Of a stretch of 64,000 nucleotides of DNA, positions 35,301-46,195 are shown one piece after another; within the stretch, counting starts at the first letter, position 1; the number at the start of each line of letters is the position of its first letter. Below the pieces are notes generated by a model that did not search any database, was not told the DNA's origin, and saw nothing but the letters and a program-made list of their open reading frames with translations. The DNA is from Hyphodiscus hymeniophilus (lineage: Eukaryota > Ascomycota > Leotiomycetes > Helotiales > Hyphodiscaceae): the NCBI GenBank assembly GCA_016508695.1, contig VNKQ01000012.1, positions 310,001 through 374,000 of the forward strand. Reading direction: 5' to 3'. The translations under genes were made by a program, and so were the position numbers.

Positions 35301-36434
35301 GTAATCTTAAATATAATATCTAAACGCTTTATAATAGAAATAAAGCCTTTTCTTACAATACTTATCCCTTTTTACTTCTTTTACTTACTTGGCCCTTTAT
35401 TTCCCTTTAAAGTTCTTATAACCCCTAGCGCTTTTTTTATAGTTACTACTTATATAAGTCGGGGCTATTATTATATCTTTCTTTGCGTTTACTCTCGTTA
35501 TTATAAAGTAATTATATAAACGTATAATTACTATTATTTTTAATATAAAGTTTTAGTTTTTCTTCCTTTATTTTTTATTAAATACTTTAAACTAATTTAT
35601 CTCTTTAAAATTAGTTATAATTTATTTTACTTCTTTAAAGAACTTATAATAGTTTATCTTTTTAGTTATAAAGGCCGTATATATTCGAGCGGAGTTTAAA
35701 AACGTATTTCGAAAATAACTAATCTTCGCGTTATTATCTTAACTCTCTTTATTAGAACTAAGTAAGAGCTTATCGAATTCTAGTTAGTACTTATACTAAA
35801 GCTATTTTAGGGAGTATTTTATACTAGTAAATTACTTTAAAGCCTTTGCGCGCTTATTATTATTTGCAAAGATCTTATCGAGCTATATAAAGAAAGCTTT
35901 GGGGTCCTTTCTAAGTATAAGGCTTCCCTTTTCCTAAAAATATTATATCCGGGCTTATTTGCGCGATAAAAGAGTATTATAAATAATATTCTAATAATAA
36001 TTTATAAAGAGTATTAGTTTTATTATAAAGTAAATATAATATAAACTTTTAAGTCTTAAGAGATAATCTCGAAAGGTCTTTACCCGACTATCTTATATTA
36101 GTAGCTTTTAGCTTTTAGGGACTAAAGGTTCTTTATTAGAGTTTAAAAGAGACACTACTTTTAGCGACTTAATTAGGCTTCTTATTAGGGCGCTTATAAG
36201 AGTATTAGATCTAGCGTCCCTTTATAATCTTTTGGCTTCTTAGTTATTTAAGGTAGCCTATATTTTAGCTAGCTTGGCTTTTATATATTATTATCGTATA
36301 AATATCTCTTTTAGAATATATTATATCTTAATATTTAACGTTTTATATTATAAGCTCTCGTTTTTTAATAAGGACGTCCTAGCGTCTAATATAAAGTTAT
36401 TAGGTAGCTATAAATCTATTTTAATTAAACTTAA
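32349..36434 (-). pseudogene. Gypsy gag-pol 5' part, RIP-killed
   Basis: Minus strand. Reverse transcriptase is legible at about 34,230-33,957: DVIFAFYKIRI, then FRTRFGSFE*L, SFRLSGA, and the active-site block FISAYINNILIY, where Gypsy enzymes have YxDD. Both Asp are Asn, and Trp/Gln codons are stops. Upstream in element sense (34,900-36,430) must hold gag/protease; downstream (33,900-32,350) RNase H, neither legible to me. Confidence 0.85.
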
Positions 36435-36603
36435 TATTACGGGGCAAATAGCGTATATATAAGAGTTCGTTATAATATTTAGTAAGTTCGATAAAAGAGA
36501 GAGAAATATTCTAAGCTAGGTCCGCGAGAAAAGAAATACTCCCGCCTAGTCTTAGTAAGCGCAAGTATAACTAGCGCCTTACCCCTGGGGCTAGCCCCTT
36601 ATA
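36435..36603 (-). repeat. Gypsy LTR (5' LTR in element orientation)
   Basis: 169 bp partner of 21710-21878, followed by the TAAAC target copy. Confidence 0.92.
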
Positions 36604-36608
36604 TAAAC

Positions 36609-38532
36609 TAGGTAATTAAGCGTTTAATTATACTTTCTCGATTGCCTTAAAGTTAGGAATAAGAGTACAAGTAGAGAATAGTATAACGTCGTTAAGTAGA
36701 ATCGATTTGAGTTCTTGTTTTCGAAATCGCTCTTATCTTTACGTAATTATACCTTTTACGTGCCTTTAAGCTTTCTTTACGTTTATTGCCTTTCGATATA
36801 TAGTTTCGATTATCTTCTTCTTTTTATTAAAGGCATCTTACTTCTTTTTATCAATTAGAACTTATACGTTCTTTATAAAGAGTATACTACTCTTTTAAAG
36901 ACGTTATTAGCTCTAGGTCTTTACTTTTATTATCTTGTTAAGACGTTTGTAAAGTATTTTATTCTCGAGTCAAATAATCTTATAGTAACTTTAGAGATTA
37001 CCTCTTTAGTACCCTTATAAAACGACCCCTATTACTCTTAAGTAAGTAAACTTATAAAATCTAATAATCTTAATACTAGTTCGTTAAGATAACACTCGAT
37101 ATAACGCGTAGTTCGAGGGGTACAAGAAAGTTAAAGGTATGTATTTAATACTATTAGTTTAAAGTCTCGTTTTATAGTCTCTTTCTTAAATCGTTTAAGG
37201 TTTTTTTCGATTTGTTTTTATTATAGTTTTTATAAGCCTACCTTACGAAAAGCGTTTTTAATAATAAGAATTATAAGGGTTTTTTATCGAATTTCGTAAA
37301 GGTCGCGAAAGAAAAATAAGACCTTATAATCGAGTTCTAAGTTTAGAATCGCTTTTTAAAGAGCTTTCTAATACTAGTACTTATAAACTTAAAATATAAT
37401 AATATTAAGAGGTTATAAAACGTATATAAGATAAGAAGGGAAAGGAAGAATAATAATACTATTTTTATAAGCTTTTAAATAGAATTCTAGCGTATTATAA
37501 CCTCTACTCTAATCGCAAAAAACTATACGCTATAGTCTTTCTTTTTTTACCTCTAAATATTTAATAAAATAATTAAGTTATAACAAAGTAATATTATTAT
37601 TTGTAAAGTTTAATTAAGACATAATAACCCTTTCTCCTCTTATTAAGTTACTATTAAACTACGCTATTATAAGGTATTTGCCTTGTGCGATATAAAAGAA
37701 AAGTATTTTATAAGTACCTTTTATATTAATCGTTTCGATAACTATAAGAGATTTGTAATTCTTAAGGGAAATCGAATAAACTTAATAAAATTAAAAGTAT
37801 ACTTAAGTAAAAGCAAGTAGGTTTTCTTACTTCTTAGACGTCGTTTAGTATAATTATTTCTATCCCCTTTAAGTACTTAACGCGAAAGCTAGTTTTATTT
37901 ATATTATAAAGGTTTTTTAGCCAAATTTCGTATTAAAGTAATACTAGAAGATATATCTAATAAAACTAGTAGTTTATAGTCGCGTTGTCTTATATTATAA
38001 CCCTTTCTTTTATAATAAGTTTCAACTTAATCTTATAAAGTTATTTCTCCTTTTAAAACTTTATTAGTTATCGTTATAAGAGTATTAGCTTATTATCTTT
38101 TATACGAAGTTTCGTTATTATTATTATAAGGACTTCTCGAGTTAGTATTTAATTATACTTAAGCTAATACTTAATAAAAAAAAAGACTTATTTCTCTTAT
38201 ACGTTAAAGAAGATTTATTTGTTATAGCCTTTACTTTTAAGACTTCTTTTTATAATACGATTAATCGAGTTACTTAAGGTTTTAAAGTTTACTCGATATA
38301 TTCGTATAGTTATACTTTGCTTCTTTTTAGGATACTCTTATAAAAACGCGATTATATTACGTAGTCGCGTTTTTGTATCGTTTATATCGTTTAGTATAAT
38401 AGTGTTTTTAATTAAGTCTTAAAAAGATAAGCTAGATTTGCGATTTGATATTATAGTTAAATTTAAAGAATAGTTATAAAGTTCTTAAAGATTTTTTGTT
38501 AAGCGTTCTTATACAAATTATCTATTTTATTT
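36609..38532 (+). pseudogene. DDE transposase remnant of the TIR transposon
   Basis: In the plus strand at about 37,735-37,930 decayed frames resemble the pogo/Fot1 catalytic blocks: F-D-N-Y-K-R-F-V-I-L-K-G-N (where pogo has LLILDGH) and, about 120 nt on in another frame, S-Y-F-L-D-V-V (where pogo has THxLQPLDV). Stops throughout. Frames shift between blocks, so indels as well as RIP have acted. Family assignment is tentative. Confidence 0.45.
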
Positions 38533-38619
38533 TTCGGCCCATTTCTAATACTAGCCTAGTTTATTTTCCCTGACTACCTAGGAACGATGGCAGAGAGTGC
38601 TAGTAAGCGAGCCGACGAT
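38533..38619 (-). repeat. Right terminal inverted repeat, 87 bp
   Basis: Inverse of 21281-21367; ends at TA (38620-38621), beyond which normal composition resumes at once. Confidence 0.9.
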
Positions 38620-39124
38620 TAGTATCGTGCTCTGCCTCCTCTCAAACGAGATTCCCAAGTCTGTCAACATTTCCCCTCACCGGAAGAAGCTTACCGATGG
38701 ATGAATGAGAGACATTATAATCGGGATATAGTTTCTTACGTCTGGGCAAGGAAGGACACACCCGCCTGGAGGAAGGGGGGGTTTTCCGACCCCCACAAGT
38801 TGCAGAGCCACTACTGCGTCTGATTGATCCCAAAAGATACCTTAATGTTGCGGGGTACTGCAGCAGCAGGGCAGTTGCAGGATCACATCCTAAGCATACA
38901 GTGAGAAACCAATGCTGGGACAACAGCTACGCCATACGGCTGTGAAGTGAATTTTGTACATGGTAGGGAGGTCTCATAGCGGCAATTCGAAAGAAGCACT
39001 TGCCGGTAGCTATTGATCTCGAGTGAGATATATATTTACGTCTGTGTTTTCTTGACTATGATCTTTCTGCGACATTCATCATTTGCGTTCTATTTATTCT
39101 TCATAGACCAAGAACTTCGGGAAC
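38620..39124. promoter_or_regulatory. MFS gene upstream region with TATA-like box
   Basis: 505 bp between transposon edge and the MFS start. ATATATATTTA at about 39028-39038, some 90 bp before the ATG, is a plausible TATA box. A 93-codon minus frame (38642-38923) has no family resemblance. Confidence 0.4.
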
Positions 39125-41404
39125 ATGTCGACTCCCCCACTTGATATACAGCCATCACAGATGGCTGACAAGATTGATTCAGGGGATCCTATCTCTTCTC
39201 TTCCAAGCGTCGCTCACAATGAAAATTTTCTCCCCCCAGTTGTCAAGGTGGATTCCTACCTAGATGATGAGCATATTGATCTTGGCTGGCGTTCCTGGAT
39301 GGTTGTATTTGTGACCTGTTTTGCGTTCGTCTCATTCTCTTTAATTCTTTCATATTCAGCCAGACGGCTAACAGCTTTGGAAATACAGGAACGGGTCGCA
39401 GGTATTTGTGGTGACTGCAGCAGGCTCGGTCATTGCCTTCATCGTCCGCGATCTTGGCGATGCTCCCATTTCAGGCTGGATTATTCAAGTGAGTGAAGAC
39501 AGTGATTCCTCCAATATTCCGCCCTTGCAGGCCATCACACTCATAGCCTTTTAGGGCCCCCTCCTAATGCAAAGTGCTCTCTCTCCAATTGTCGGACGTC
39601 TCTCCGATGTTCTTGATCGCAAGTATCTCGCCTCATTGACGCCGCTTGTTGCGTTCGCTGGTGCTGTGATATCTGCGAAAGCAACTTCCATGAATATGCT
39701 CATTGGCGGCGGAGTTCTAATTGGCGTGAACTTGTCCACCGTCTCTATCGTTCACTCAATACCATCAGAGATATTGCCGCTCAAATACCGTGCCCTTGCC
39801 AACGGCTTTGGATATGTCGCTGGTGCGATAGGAGGCTTGTAAGCACTTTTACTGTCATTTTCTTGGTGGCTATTTTTATTTGTAATCTATATGCAAGTAA
39901 CACACTGATACTTTGTAAAAAGGGTCGGTGTGCTAGGAGCCGGTGCAGTAACAAATGCAGATGCTGGAGGGTGGCGTACTATCTTCTGGATGCAAGCTGC
40001 CTTCTACCTGGCATCGTCACTTGGTCTTCTCTTGTTTTACTGGCCACCACGAAGGTCCGACTATCCTAAAATGTCTCTCTGGGGTTACATCTGGTCATGC
40101 GATCCGATTGGGTCTCTATTGTTCATGCCAGGCGCGACGCTCACTCTGCTGGCATTCGATTGGTCCGGGGGAGCATATCATTGGTCAAATGTGCATGTCA
40201 TTGTACCGCTCACCATTGGTTTAAGTCTGTTACTCGTGTTCTGCCTCTATGGTGAGTAGCTCAAGATTAGAAAAGGTTTTCTATTTAATTTTTCTCTTGT
40301 GCTAACTGTGTGGGAACAGAGTGGAAAGGTCGCGATGATGGACTAGTAGCGCATGTGTTCTTCCGAAGTGGTCCGAATTTTGCACTATCCGTGTTTACCT
40401 TCTCTGTTGAAGGGTAAGTTGACTATTATCATACAATTAGTCCAAATGCTTACTACAGATTGTCACGGAAGATGGATGTTTTATAGTGCTGTCAATAGTG
40501 TTACACCACAAGTTGTCCTCAATCTTGGTTTCGAGAGCACTTCTTGGGAGATCTCAAAACGACAGCTATATTACAACGTACCAGCTCTACTTGCTTCCAT
40601 TCCAATCATGTAGGCCTATATCGTACTTCTTTTCAATCTTGAAAAGTCTGACCATATTGTGTAGATTTTACGCCACTCGGTATAAGGATCTCAAATCTCC
40701 ACTTCTCGTCACACTGGTGATATTCCTCGTTGTGTAAGCTTACTTGCCCGGATTGAAATAACTCTACTGACCAAAGTTTTTAGAGTAATTTGCTACGCTT
40801 GTATCACTCCCGCAATGGACAAGGCCCAAATTGGCTTCAACATAATTTGTGAGTTAATCCGTTGCCACCAGACCGTCTTCATTGCTAATCTGGGATTATC
40901 GTATGAGGTGGCATTGGTCAATCCGGACCTCTCTCGCTTTTAGTAGCACTTATCCAATTTACGGCTCCACATGCCTACCTATCAACAGCTACGGGCCTTG
41001 CTTTTTCGGCTCGAGCTATCGGAGGGGCTTTTGGATCCGCTGTGCTCTCCGCTATTATCAACGGCAAGCTGGCGTCCACATATATACCTCAGATGACTGC
41101 TTCAGCCATTGAGTCCGGACTTCCGAAATCATCTGTTCCTCAACTCCTTGCAGCCTTTAAATCTGGCAAGCAAACCACTATCGAAGCGGTACCTGGAATC
41201 GATGCTGCGATTATTTCGGCTGTGACAAGGACCAGCCATGAAGTCTATGCCCACGCCTATAGACTGGCCTTCTCTTCTATTATCCCTTTTGTGGTGCTCG
41301 CTATCGTTGCGTCGTCGTGCTTGCGTGGCGTGAAGGAATTGATGACCGAGCACGTTGAAGCTACGGTTGAAAAGATTCCCAACGAGAAAGAGATCCCAGT
41401 GTAG
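39125..41404 (+). CDS. MFS efflux transporter, TRI12 family
   Basis: Plasma-membrane drug/toxin or siderophore-type transporter of the fungal TRI12 group. Nine exons: 39125-39324, 39389-39488, 39555-39838, 39923-40251, 40320-40413, 40472-40609, 40665-40733, 40784-40848, 40908-41404; 591 residues, about 14 membrane segments. Landmarks: IDLGWRSWMVVFVTCFA, VFVVTAAGSVIAFIVRD, GPLLMQSALSPIVGRLSDVL (the MFS loop 2-3 signature), GLAFSARAIGGAFGSAV. Intron 1 is decisive: only the acceptor at 39388 keeps the frame; the nearer AG at 39359 leads to a stop and would make the gene look frameshifted. Every later phase closes. The C-terminus is short, acidic and cytosolic. Converges on the dioxygenase. Substrate unknown. 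Confidence 0.92.
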
Positions 41405-42054
41405 AATATAAGAAAGCTGTCCCCTTGCTTCCTTAAGTGAACGGAGGGAGGTTTCTTGGACAGATAAATCTTTGTGTTGCTCTAGTTTGCTATTCATTTG
41501 AAGAGTCATAACGAGCAGTCAACAACAATGAGAGGCTTCGATAAAGGTCGAATATTCACAGATCAAAAACTTAAGGCGGTGATTTAAAGAATGACTTTAG
41601 AGGCAACACATCTTCTACCTTCAAGATTGCTAAGACTCGGCTCAGGTTTGCTTGAGCCGGCTTACCCCTAGTGACACACTTTCTAAAAGTTAGTAACCTT
41701 TAACGGAGGGCTGAAATAGTATCTCGTGAGTCACGCATGATCGTCGCCTTTGCTGAGACTCCCATATGCAGCATACAGGGTCCTCACTTGTTTTCGTGAC
41801 CCAACGTGGTCGACACAATCACGAAGCCCACGAGAAGGAAGACGCATTATATGTATAACGGTGGCGGCACTGGATGCAGTCTTGAGACGTCCATAGTCAT
41901 TCCTAAATTAACTTCTGCTTCCACAATCGAGCTAGATACTTACGCATAAGTTCAAGTGGCTAACATACAAGTTTAGAAGTTCAAATCAAGCATAAGAGAG
42001 CCTACACGAGGCAAAGTAAACAGAATACTTGGTAATCTCGTGAAGTTCGCCATT
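41405..42054. other. Intergenic between converging MFS and dioxygenase genes
   Basis: No gene. A small hairpin CGGCTCA..TGAGCCG sits at 41638-41659. Otherwise nothing recognised. Confidence 0.5.
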
Positions 42055-43221
42055 TTACACCGTGACACTGCTTGCAGTGGACCTCGGGATTGCATCGACT
42101 GCGAATCCCGGATTCTTAGCCTGTTGACTGTTTAGGCCCCAAGCTTGAGAACTGGCATCATGCACAGTGGTCCTTCGCATGTCTCTCGGATACCGCCCCA
42201 GCAATTTACCTGCCCTATGCATAACCGAAGTGTTATCCCAGATGACCATATCACTGGGATCCTTCCACTGGAAGCTGAGCCTGTACTTTTCCTGCGTCGC
42301 GTGGTCCATCAAATCCTTCAATAGCTGTGTTGATTTATCGGCGGGTAATCCTTCAATGTGGTGTGCGTGTGCTGCGATGTAGAGGTTCATTCGACCAGAG
42401 GGTTCGTGAAGCTGGACAAGTCGATGCTTGTTCATGTTCAAGACGGTTGGGTCAATATCCTTGAAGAACTCGGGAGCAGCTACTTTGCGTGAATGGTGAA
42501 GAGAGTGAGCTACGACGTAGTCCTTTTGTATCAATGTCTTCTTGAGGTCTTCCGGCAGGTCGGCAAAGGCAGCGCGCGTGTCCGCAAAATCAGTGTTTCC
42601 ACCAGCGTCCAAAGGAGGAAGCACCACAGCCCTGAGGATGGAAAAAGAGGCTCGCCTCGGGTTGAAAGAAGAATCCACGTGGAATAAGCCGTTTCCCTGT
42701 TGCGTTCAATGAGCTCTATCCCTGTTTAGACGAGCTCGTTACTTTGGAACTCACCTTATTATACTGAGCTCGAGGGCTATCAGGCTCGTTCAAATTACCG
42801 TTGTCGTCAATGTTACCAGCGTCAAAGAGTTCGTAGTAACTGTAGCGAAGCTTGCGATCTGGAGTGTATGGATTTAGTTGGGCCCCGGTTTCGGATCCAT
42901 TTATATTGTAAGAATGCAACTTACCCGCTGTCATGTATGGTCTTATGTCATCCAGATCTCCAAATCTTCGCGAGAAGTCTACGTGCCCTTTATCGTCCAG
43001 GCCAGTATTCCGAAAAGCACAAACACCGTACTACGGGAGATAAGCAAGTAAGTAGTGAAAAGAACGAAATGAGGGAAAGCTACCTTAGCCATAGCGGCGA
43101 CTATTTCCTGGAATACATCATCAGGTACAGTCCGAGAGAAATCAACACCAGCAACTTCTGCACCAAATGTCGGGTGAACTTTGGTGATTCGAAGATGTTT
43201 GAATTCGCTCTCTGGCTCCAT
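42055..43221 (-). CDS. TauD/TfdA-type 2-oxoglutarate dioxygenase
   Basis: Fe(II)/2-oxoglutarate-dependent oxygenase; relatives hydroxylate sulfonates (TauD) or aryloxyacetates (TfdA). Exons 43221-43084, 43030-42925, 42858-42755, 42696-42055 give 329 residues. The iron triad is visible: His122 and Asp124 in LFHVDSSF, and His276 in SVMHRAG; an Arg near 287-291 (YPRDMRR) should bind 2-oxoglutarate. The N-terminus FGAEVAGVDFS is typical. The frame opens upstream of the ATG at 43221 only via TTG. A TATATTTATA-like stretch lies about 90 bp upstream of the start (43309-43319). No signal peptide, so cytosolic. With the adjacent transporter it could form a small catabolic or detoxification pair; substrate cannot be told from sequence. 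Confidence 0.93.
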
Positions 43222-44235
43222 CTTGAGAGTGACTTTGAAGCAATGAGGGATATCCAAATGCTGAAGTGAGCTTAAATTTATCCGTTTCTCCTGAACCGTT
43301 CAACTTGACTATAAATATAGGTAAGTTTGCAACCAAACTTGGAAGAAATGTAACCTCATGTAAATATCCTGAATACTGGTATGAATTATATGCTCATATT
43401 TGCCGTTCTTTACTTGCCGAAACCAACAATTGAGACAGGGCAGCTAGCAAGGTATTCAGCTGCCAAGACGCTACAAAGTTTGGTAAAGAATCGTGCAGTG
43501 AAGTATGGGGGTTTCCCGGGGTTTCAAGGTTCGGCAAATGTGGAGGAGCGAGTTGTGTGGAGAAGTACGGGTAATTCGGCGACGACCTGCAGATGGAATC
43601 CGTTGCGCGGGTTGGTTACAGTAGCGTAGCGTTGTAGGAACGCATTTCTATTGCCACGGCTGGGCTGAAAAGTGTTGATAGATTTGACGTATTGAATTAT
43701 TAACGTCTGTTCAGAAAAGTCAAGTCAGCTTACTTAAAAGAAATACATTGCGCAAGACAGCGACTATGAGGTGCAGTAAATGAGATGAAGGCTTACCTTG
43801 TCTTGGTCTTCGTAGTTTATATGGGACTAGGTGTCCAGGGAGTTCCAGTATATAGGACGAAGCTATCTCTTGTAGGAAATTGAGTCAATTCGAGTGTGCG
43901 GAGTAAACAATAAAAGGATAAACAACCTCGAGGGACGTTGATAGCAAGTCGCTAGGATATAGCCACTACATCTACCGCTGCTTTCGTTAATGAAACCGCT
44001 TTCTCCACTAGCAATGCCATGAGCTAGACTTGAGGCACTCGAAATGTGTCTCCTCCTTAAAATTATTGACCAAAGTCGAAAAATGGTCGACCCTCCAGCT
44101 GACACTCGTTCCCTGCTGAGCCAAAAAAGCTCTTATTCTACATAGTTGGGTTTCTTACATAAGGAGATAAAATTCGCATTACACTGATGTTCGTGAGCAA
44201 AGAATTTGCTTTATTTGTCTGCTAACCTCGCCTTT
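43222..44235. other. Intergenic, dioxygenase promoter side
   Basis: About 1 kb upstream of the dioxygenase and downstream of POP3. Short frames at 43,381-44,105 look non-coding. No repeat recognised. Confidence 0.5.
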
Positions 44236-45175
44236 TCAATCCTTATCCTTTTTCACTGTAGTGGTAAAACTTCCAATAGCATTGATCTTCACCGGCAGGT
44301 ATTTGGATCGCTTTGCCTGCTGAAGCCACGGTATCTCAATATCCGAAACACCTCGGACAAGATCAACGAGAGACTGTGAGAGTGGTGCACCATCCAAGAC
44401 ACCGATTGAAGAGACTCTGGGTATGCCGAGAGCTTTAGCCAGTCTTGCCTCGCTGCCACTGGGGAGCTCAACAAGTTTGGTTGGTGGCTGGCTGGGAAAA
44501 GCAAGGGAGGCTGTGTATACAAGCTGGGGGAGATGCTCGTACAGAACCGATGACTGCAGGCAGCGGCATACGAAAATGGCTGAGAAATGGCCTTGGGAAA
44601 GAGAGTGGTTTTCGACATCACTGAGATCTTGCTTGGTGACTTTTTGACTTTCGCCTCCTGGATTCGTAGTATCGCCACTTATTTCGAGAACACGGATCTG
44701 TGGTCGTGACTTCTGTGATGAAAATTCAAGAGTTCGGATAATGCTGTTCATTCCTATTACGAGGAAGGATGAGATCTCCGGAGGCGGAGGGATGACAACG
44801 ATGGGAGCATCTTCCGAGTTGGCCTCTTGATGCCTTTTCCTCTTTTTTCTCTTGCCTTTGGAAGTAGTAATGTGGTTGGATCGGTGCTGTCCTATTTGTG
44901 AGAGAAGGCTGGGAAAGGTTAGCTTTCTTTTGGGAAAGAAGATCTCTAAGCTGCTTTTCAAATGTGATACCATGGCAATTTGGAGATTGATTCGAACGTG
45001 GAAAGAGCTGGTCTTACCTGCAAGAAAGTTCCAAAATGGTCTCTTGGGTTTGAGAAGATATCTGAGGCCTGTTCTGTGTCAGTCCGAGGTATCAAAGGAA
45101 AAGAGATGTGACGCACCACTGAGTTGCCGTGAAGGGCGAATCCAGCTGAAAGACAGTCTTTGGTTTTCTATCCAT
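44236..45175 (-). CDS. POP3: RNase P/MRP subunit POP3
   Basis: Nuclear/nucleolar protein of RNase P (tRNA 5' processing) and RNase MRP (rRNA processing), with an L7Ae-like fold related to human RPP38. Exons 45175-45117, 45068-45018, 44908-44236 give 260 residues. The start MDRKPKTVFQLDSPFTATQW leads, across intron 1, into PQISSQTQETILELSC and, across a 109-nt intron 2, into SLLSQIGQHRSNH, a typical fungal POP3 N-terminus. A basic KGKRKKRKR block precedes PPPPEISSFLVIGMNSIIR, then the charged C-terminal half. In both introns nearer AGs exist that would break the frame; the acceptors chosen (45069, 44909) are the ones that restore family sequence. Divergent from the ubiquitin hydrolase gene. 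Confidence 0.88.
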
Positions 45176-46195
45176 GATATGAAGTGATCCGGGACAGAGG
45201 CTTAAGTGATGGGATGAAAGGGAAAGGTTTTGGCTGAGGCTTGCAGTTTTGGTGCCTATATCCTAGAAGCACTCTTGTTTTGGCAGATGAGGGAAAAGAC
45301 AGCAAACTTGAAGATGCACGATGGAACAGTGCTCCAAGACAAGGATGGATTCTCGGAACTGTCTGGCTTTCAGACTTAGAACGGCGCACACCGTAGGTAC
45401 CTGTGTAGGGTCGTTGGTGTGGAACCACTGCTGTTGTAGCATGGAGCGAGGATTTATTGAACTCGTTCTTGCTCCCATAATTTATATTTCTACGGTTCGA
45501 TTCAAGGACTTGTGTCCAATACGGCAGACGAGGAGACAACGACAGCCCGGATTGCTAAGGAGCTACAGTGAGTACCACTTGATAGTCGTCAAAAGGACTG
45601 GCAAGCGGGGCAACGAGAACACTTGGTTCACATAATGTAGGTAGCCAACCAGCTCATGCATACCTTAGTTCTCCCAATTTCTTCACTCTGTGCTCAACGA
45701 ATCATATCTTGGTTCACCCCTTTTCTTGGCCGGGCTAGCCGGGTATTGGAGATCATGTGACCGTCGAGACCGCGTCGTTTGCCCCACCAAAAGCTGGTAT
45801 CGCGGGCGAAGCTTTGATATCTACGAAAAGTAATCCGACAACATTCCCAACTTCAATACTTCGCCCATCCAGAGCCATCCTCCAGATACCTCCCCTGAAG
45901 GTCTGCCATTGTCTTAGAATCGATTCCCACCACTTCTACCAGCTTCTGCACCTCTCTCTCCATAAAGCTGCATCAAAGGGAACACAATCTACATCAACCT
46001 ATGACGAGAGAGCTCCTCGTCGCCTAAATATCGAACCTCATTATCCTTGCCTATTCACTCCCCATCTGCTTGCGAGTCCAGCAAATTCACCACATGCGAT
46101 ACTCTGGGGGATCAAGAAGCTTTTAAGCTCTCCGCTGCGGAGCTACCGCAACCCACGACACCCTACGAAATCCTTTGCTTCGCGTCCTTTGCCAA
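45176..46195. other. Divergent POP3 / ubiquitin hydrolase promoter region
   Basis: About 1 kb. Frames at 45,757-46,215 in the leader are C/T-rich and shadow-like. ATCATGTGAC at about 45750 resembles a bHLH site, unproven. Confidence 0.4.

Larger units (their letters stand above)
21710..36603 (-). mobile_element. Gypsy LTR retrotransposon, RIP-mutated, split by Copia
   Basis: Direct 169-bp LTRs (21710-21878 and 36435-36603), each flanked by the 5-bp target duplication TAAAC (21705-21709 and 36604-36608). Minus orientation: the polypurine tract appears as its complement just inside the left LTR (ACCCCCCTCC at 21881-21890), and reverse transcriptase reads on the minus strand. Without the nested Copia (24016-32343 plus one target copy) it is about 6.56 kb, normal for Gypsy. 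The Copia insertion separates the gag-RT-RNase H part (right) from the presumed integrase part (left). LTR terminal TG..CA are now TA..TA, as RIP predicts. Inactive. Confidence 0.92.
21281..38619. mobile_element. TIR DNA transposon, interrupted, pogo/Fot1-like
   Basis: Outermost of three nested elements. Its 87-bp terminal inverted repeats (21281-21367 and 38533-38619) differ only at five transitions plus the inner edge. Each end abuts TA (21279-21280 and 38620-38621), the target duplication of Tc1/mariner-type elements. Removing the inserted Gypsy and one target copy leaves about 2.44 kb. The right part (36609-38532) shows a stop-filled relic of a DDE transposase. The Tc1/pogo class is supported by the TA duplication and length; the pogo/Fot1 assignment by a weak protein match. 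TIRs are longer than the ~44 bp of Fot1. Non-autonomous now. Confidence 0.8.

Noticed and set aside
36274..36462. 62-codon plus frame inside the AT-rich block
   Set aside because: It lies in the Gypsy remnant, has extreme Ile/Tyr/Leu composition, and runs into the LTR; chance opening in RIP DNA.
38642..38923. 93-codon minus frame by the right transposon edge
   Set aside because: No family and no splice partner; lies in the MFS upstream region.
39325..39402. Apparent frameshift making the MFS gene a pseudogene
   Set aside because: A 64-nt intron ending at 39388 restores frame and family sequence, and all other exons are clean.
41638..41659. Hairpin CGGCTCA/TGAGCCG as a terminator
   Set aside because: Stem-loop terminators of bacterial type are not expected in a fungal nuclear genome; no T run follows.
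44236..44973. POP3 starting at the internal Met near 44973
   Set aside because: That Met is intronic read-through; the spliced N-terminus from 45175 matches the POP3 family.
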